In this document: positions 32,108 through 32,637 of the stretch, one piece after another
Layout of the letters: every line of letters starts with the position of its first letter
Position numbering within the stretch: position 1 is the stretch's first letter
Source of the DNA: Flavobacterium sp.
Lineage (GTDB): Bacteria > Bacteroidota > Bacteroidia > Flavobacteriales > Flavobacteriaceae
Length of the DNA: 32,637 bases
NCBI GenBank assembly: GCA_017984035.1
Contig: JAGOAF010000010.1
Location: 1-32,637 of the forward strand
Reading direction: 5' to 3'
Notes under the pieces: model-generated
What the model saw: only the letters and a program-made list of their open reading frames with translations
Told to the model about the DNA's origin: nothing
The model's database searches: none
Position numbers and translations under genes: made by a program

Positions 32108-32500
32108 TTAGACTGATCCTATCAGATGTTTCAAATCTGAAATTTGATTTTCCCACAATTGTTGTGCTTCCTCTATCTCATCAGCTGGAGCAAAATCAAT
32201 CACTAATAATGACACGTCTTTAGTAAGTTCATCCTCAAGAATATGGATTTCAAAAAAATACTCGGTGTCTTTATTATTGTCATCCACCCATTTGAATTTT
32301 ACTTTCTCACCTGATTTTTTGGATGCCAACCTAGCTTTCTCTTGAGAGTCATTCCAAATGAATGTAAAGAATTCACCACGGGAGTTCACATTATCGGCAA
32401 ACCACTCTGATAATCCTGAAGGAGTAGAAATGTATTGATATAATAATTGGGGTGAAGAGTTGATGGGGAACTCAATCTCATAGCGAACTTTTGGATCCAT
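32108..32500 (-). CDS. START-like domain protein (SRPBCC fold)
   Basis: The 130-residue protein fits the START-like/SRPBCC group common in Flavobacteria. MDPKVRYEIEFPINSSPQLLYQYISTPSGLSEWFADNV is the usual opening of this fold, followed by FTFIWNDSQEKARL, VKFKWVDD and a long C-terminal helix (EEIEEAQQLWENQISDLKHLIGS). Such folds hold hydrophobic ligands in a cavity; the ligand here is unknown. There is no signal peptide. It is a separate transcription unit ahead of the aminotransferase gene, with a near-match -7 element TATATTTC on the minus strand at 32521-32528. Confidence 0.9.
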   Translation of the reverse strand: MDPKVRYEIEFPINSSPQLLYQYISTPSGLSEWFADNVNSRGEFFTFIWNDSQEKARLASKKSGEKVKFKWVDDNNKDTEYFFEIHILEDELTKDVSLLVIDFAPADEIEEAQQLWENQISDLKHLIGSV

Positions 32501-32585
32501 GAATGTTGTTTAATTTTTTCGAAATATAAGAATATAAAGTCAAAAAAAAAGTCTTTTTAAAAATATTTTTTTTCTTATTTTATTC

Positions 32586-32615
32586 TTGCAAACATTATTA
32601 TTATTTCTATATTTG
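32586..32615 (+). promoter_or_regulatory. Near-consensus promoter for a gene beyond the window
   Basis: TTG (32586-32588), 19 bases, TATATTTG (32608-32615) is an ideal Bacteroidota promoter pointing right. The transcript would begin a few bases before CGCATTGAGAG. What it drives lies outside the window. Confidence 0.7.
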
Positions 32616-32637
32616 CACCCGCATTGAGAGATGCATA

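Noticed and set aside
32616..32637. Start of a tRNA or rRNA gene at the right edge
   Set aside because: The bases after the promoter do not match any tRNA or 16S start; only about 20 bases are available.
1..32637. CRISPR arrays, insertion sequences, prophage
   Set aside because: No regularly spaced repeats, transposase or phage structural genes were found; the only mobile-type trace is the ORF6N relic.

Overview
The window is a gene-dense, AT-rich piece of a Bacteroidota chromosome, most likely Flavobacterium or a close relative in the Flavobacteriaceae. The evidence is the flavobacterial promoter form (TTG, about 19 bases, then TAnnTTTG) ahead of several genes, the near absence of Shine-Dalgarno sequences, families largely confined to this phylum (DUF4199, DUF4290, the variant GlmU-like protein, the START-like protein), a flavobacterial-type 6S RNA, and a type B L31. 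No rRNA, tRNA, CRISPR array, prophage or insertion sequence is visible. The content is mostly core genome: cell envelope, cell division, RNA decay, and translation.

Layout. 1-6.3 kb: a TPR membrane protein faces a lytic transglycosylase / alpha-beta hydrolase pair and an ABC-F ATPase. A divergent region follows, then a small membrane protein and a predicted membrane-anchored Kelch-propeller regulator. 6.3-9.5 kb: GlmU-like protein, ribosomal protein L31, then a DUF4199 protein with a GT2 glycosyltransferase. 9.56-9.99 kb: a decayed ORF6N-domain gene. 10-14.3 kb: phosphosugar mutase, MsbA-like ABC exporter and DUF2971 protein, tightly packed. 14.3-18.4 kb: TonB-dependent receptor and M23 peptidase on the minus strand. 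18.6-21 kb: coiled-coil protein, ZapA, 6S RNA, RNase Y. 21-24.1 kb: XerD-type recombinase, outer-membrane barrel protein, AroQ, CDF transporter. 24.2-26.5 kb: minus-strand operon DUF493-DUF4290-murA. 26.6-30.1 kb: NadR/AAA_28-like ATPase, RecQ-type helicase, Fmt. 30.3-32.5 kb: HU, YqgE/AlgH, class IV aminotransferase, START-like protein. The right edge carries a strong promoter for a gene outside the window.

How the genes work together. Peptidoglycan is handled by MurA, the M23 peptidase and the lytic transglycosylase. Glycan and lipid export involve GT2, the phosphosugar mutase, the GlmU-like protein and the ABC exporter. Division and chromosome functions are ZapA, its coiled-coil partner, the Xer recombinase, RecQ and HU. 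Gene expression is served by 6S RNA, RNase Y, Fmt, L31 and ABC-F.

I see no obvious large undescribed system. The points most worth following are small: a 15-codon upstream ORF with a hairpin that overlaps the ABC-F start; a Kelch-propeller / membrane / winged-helix protein; a promoter embedded in a terminator ahead of the class IV aminotransferase; the Cys-to-Asp change in the MurA active-site loop; and the ORF6N relic.
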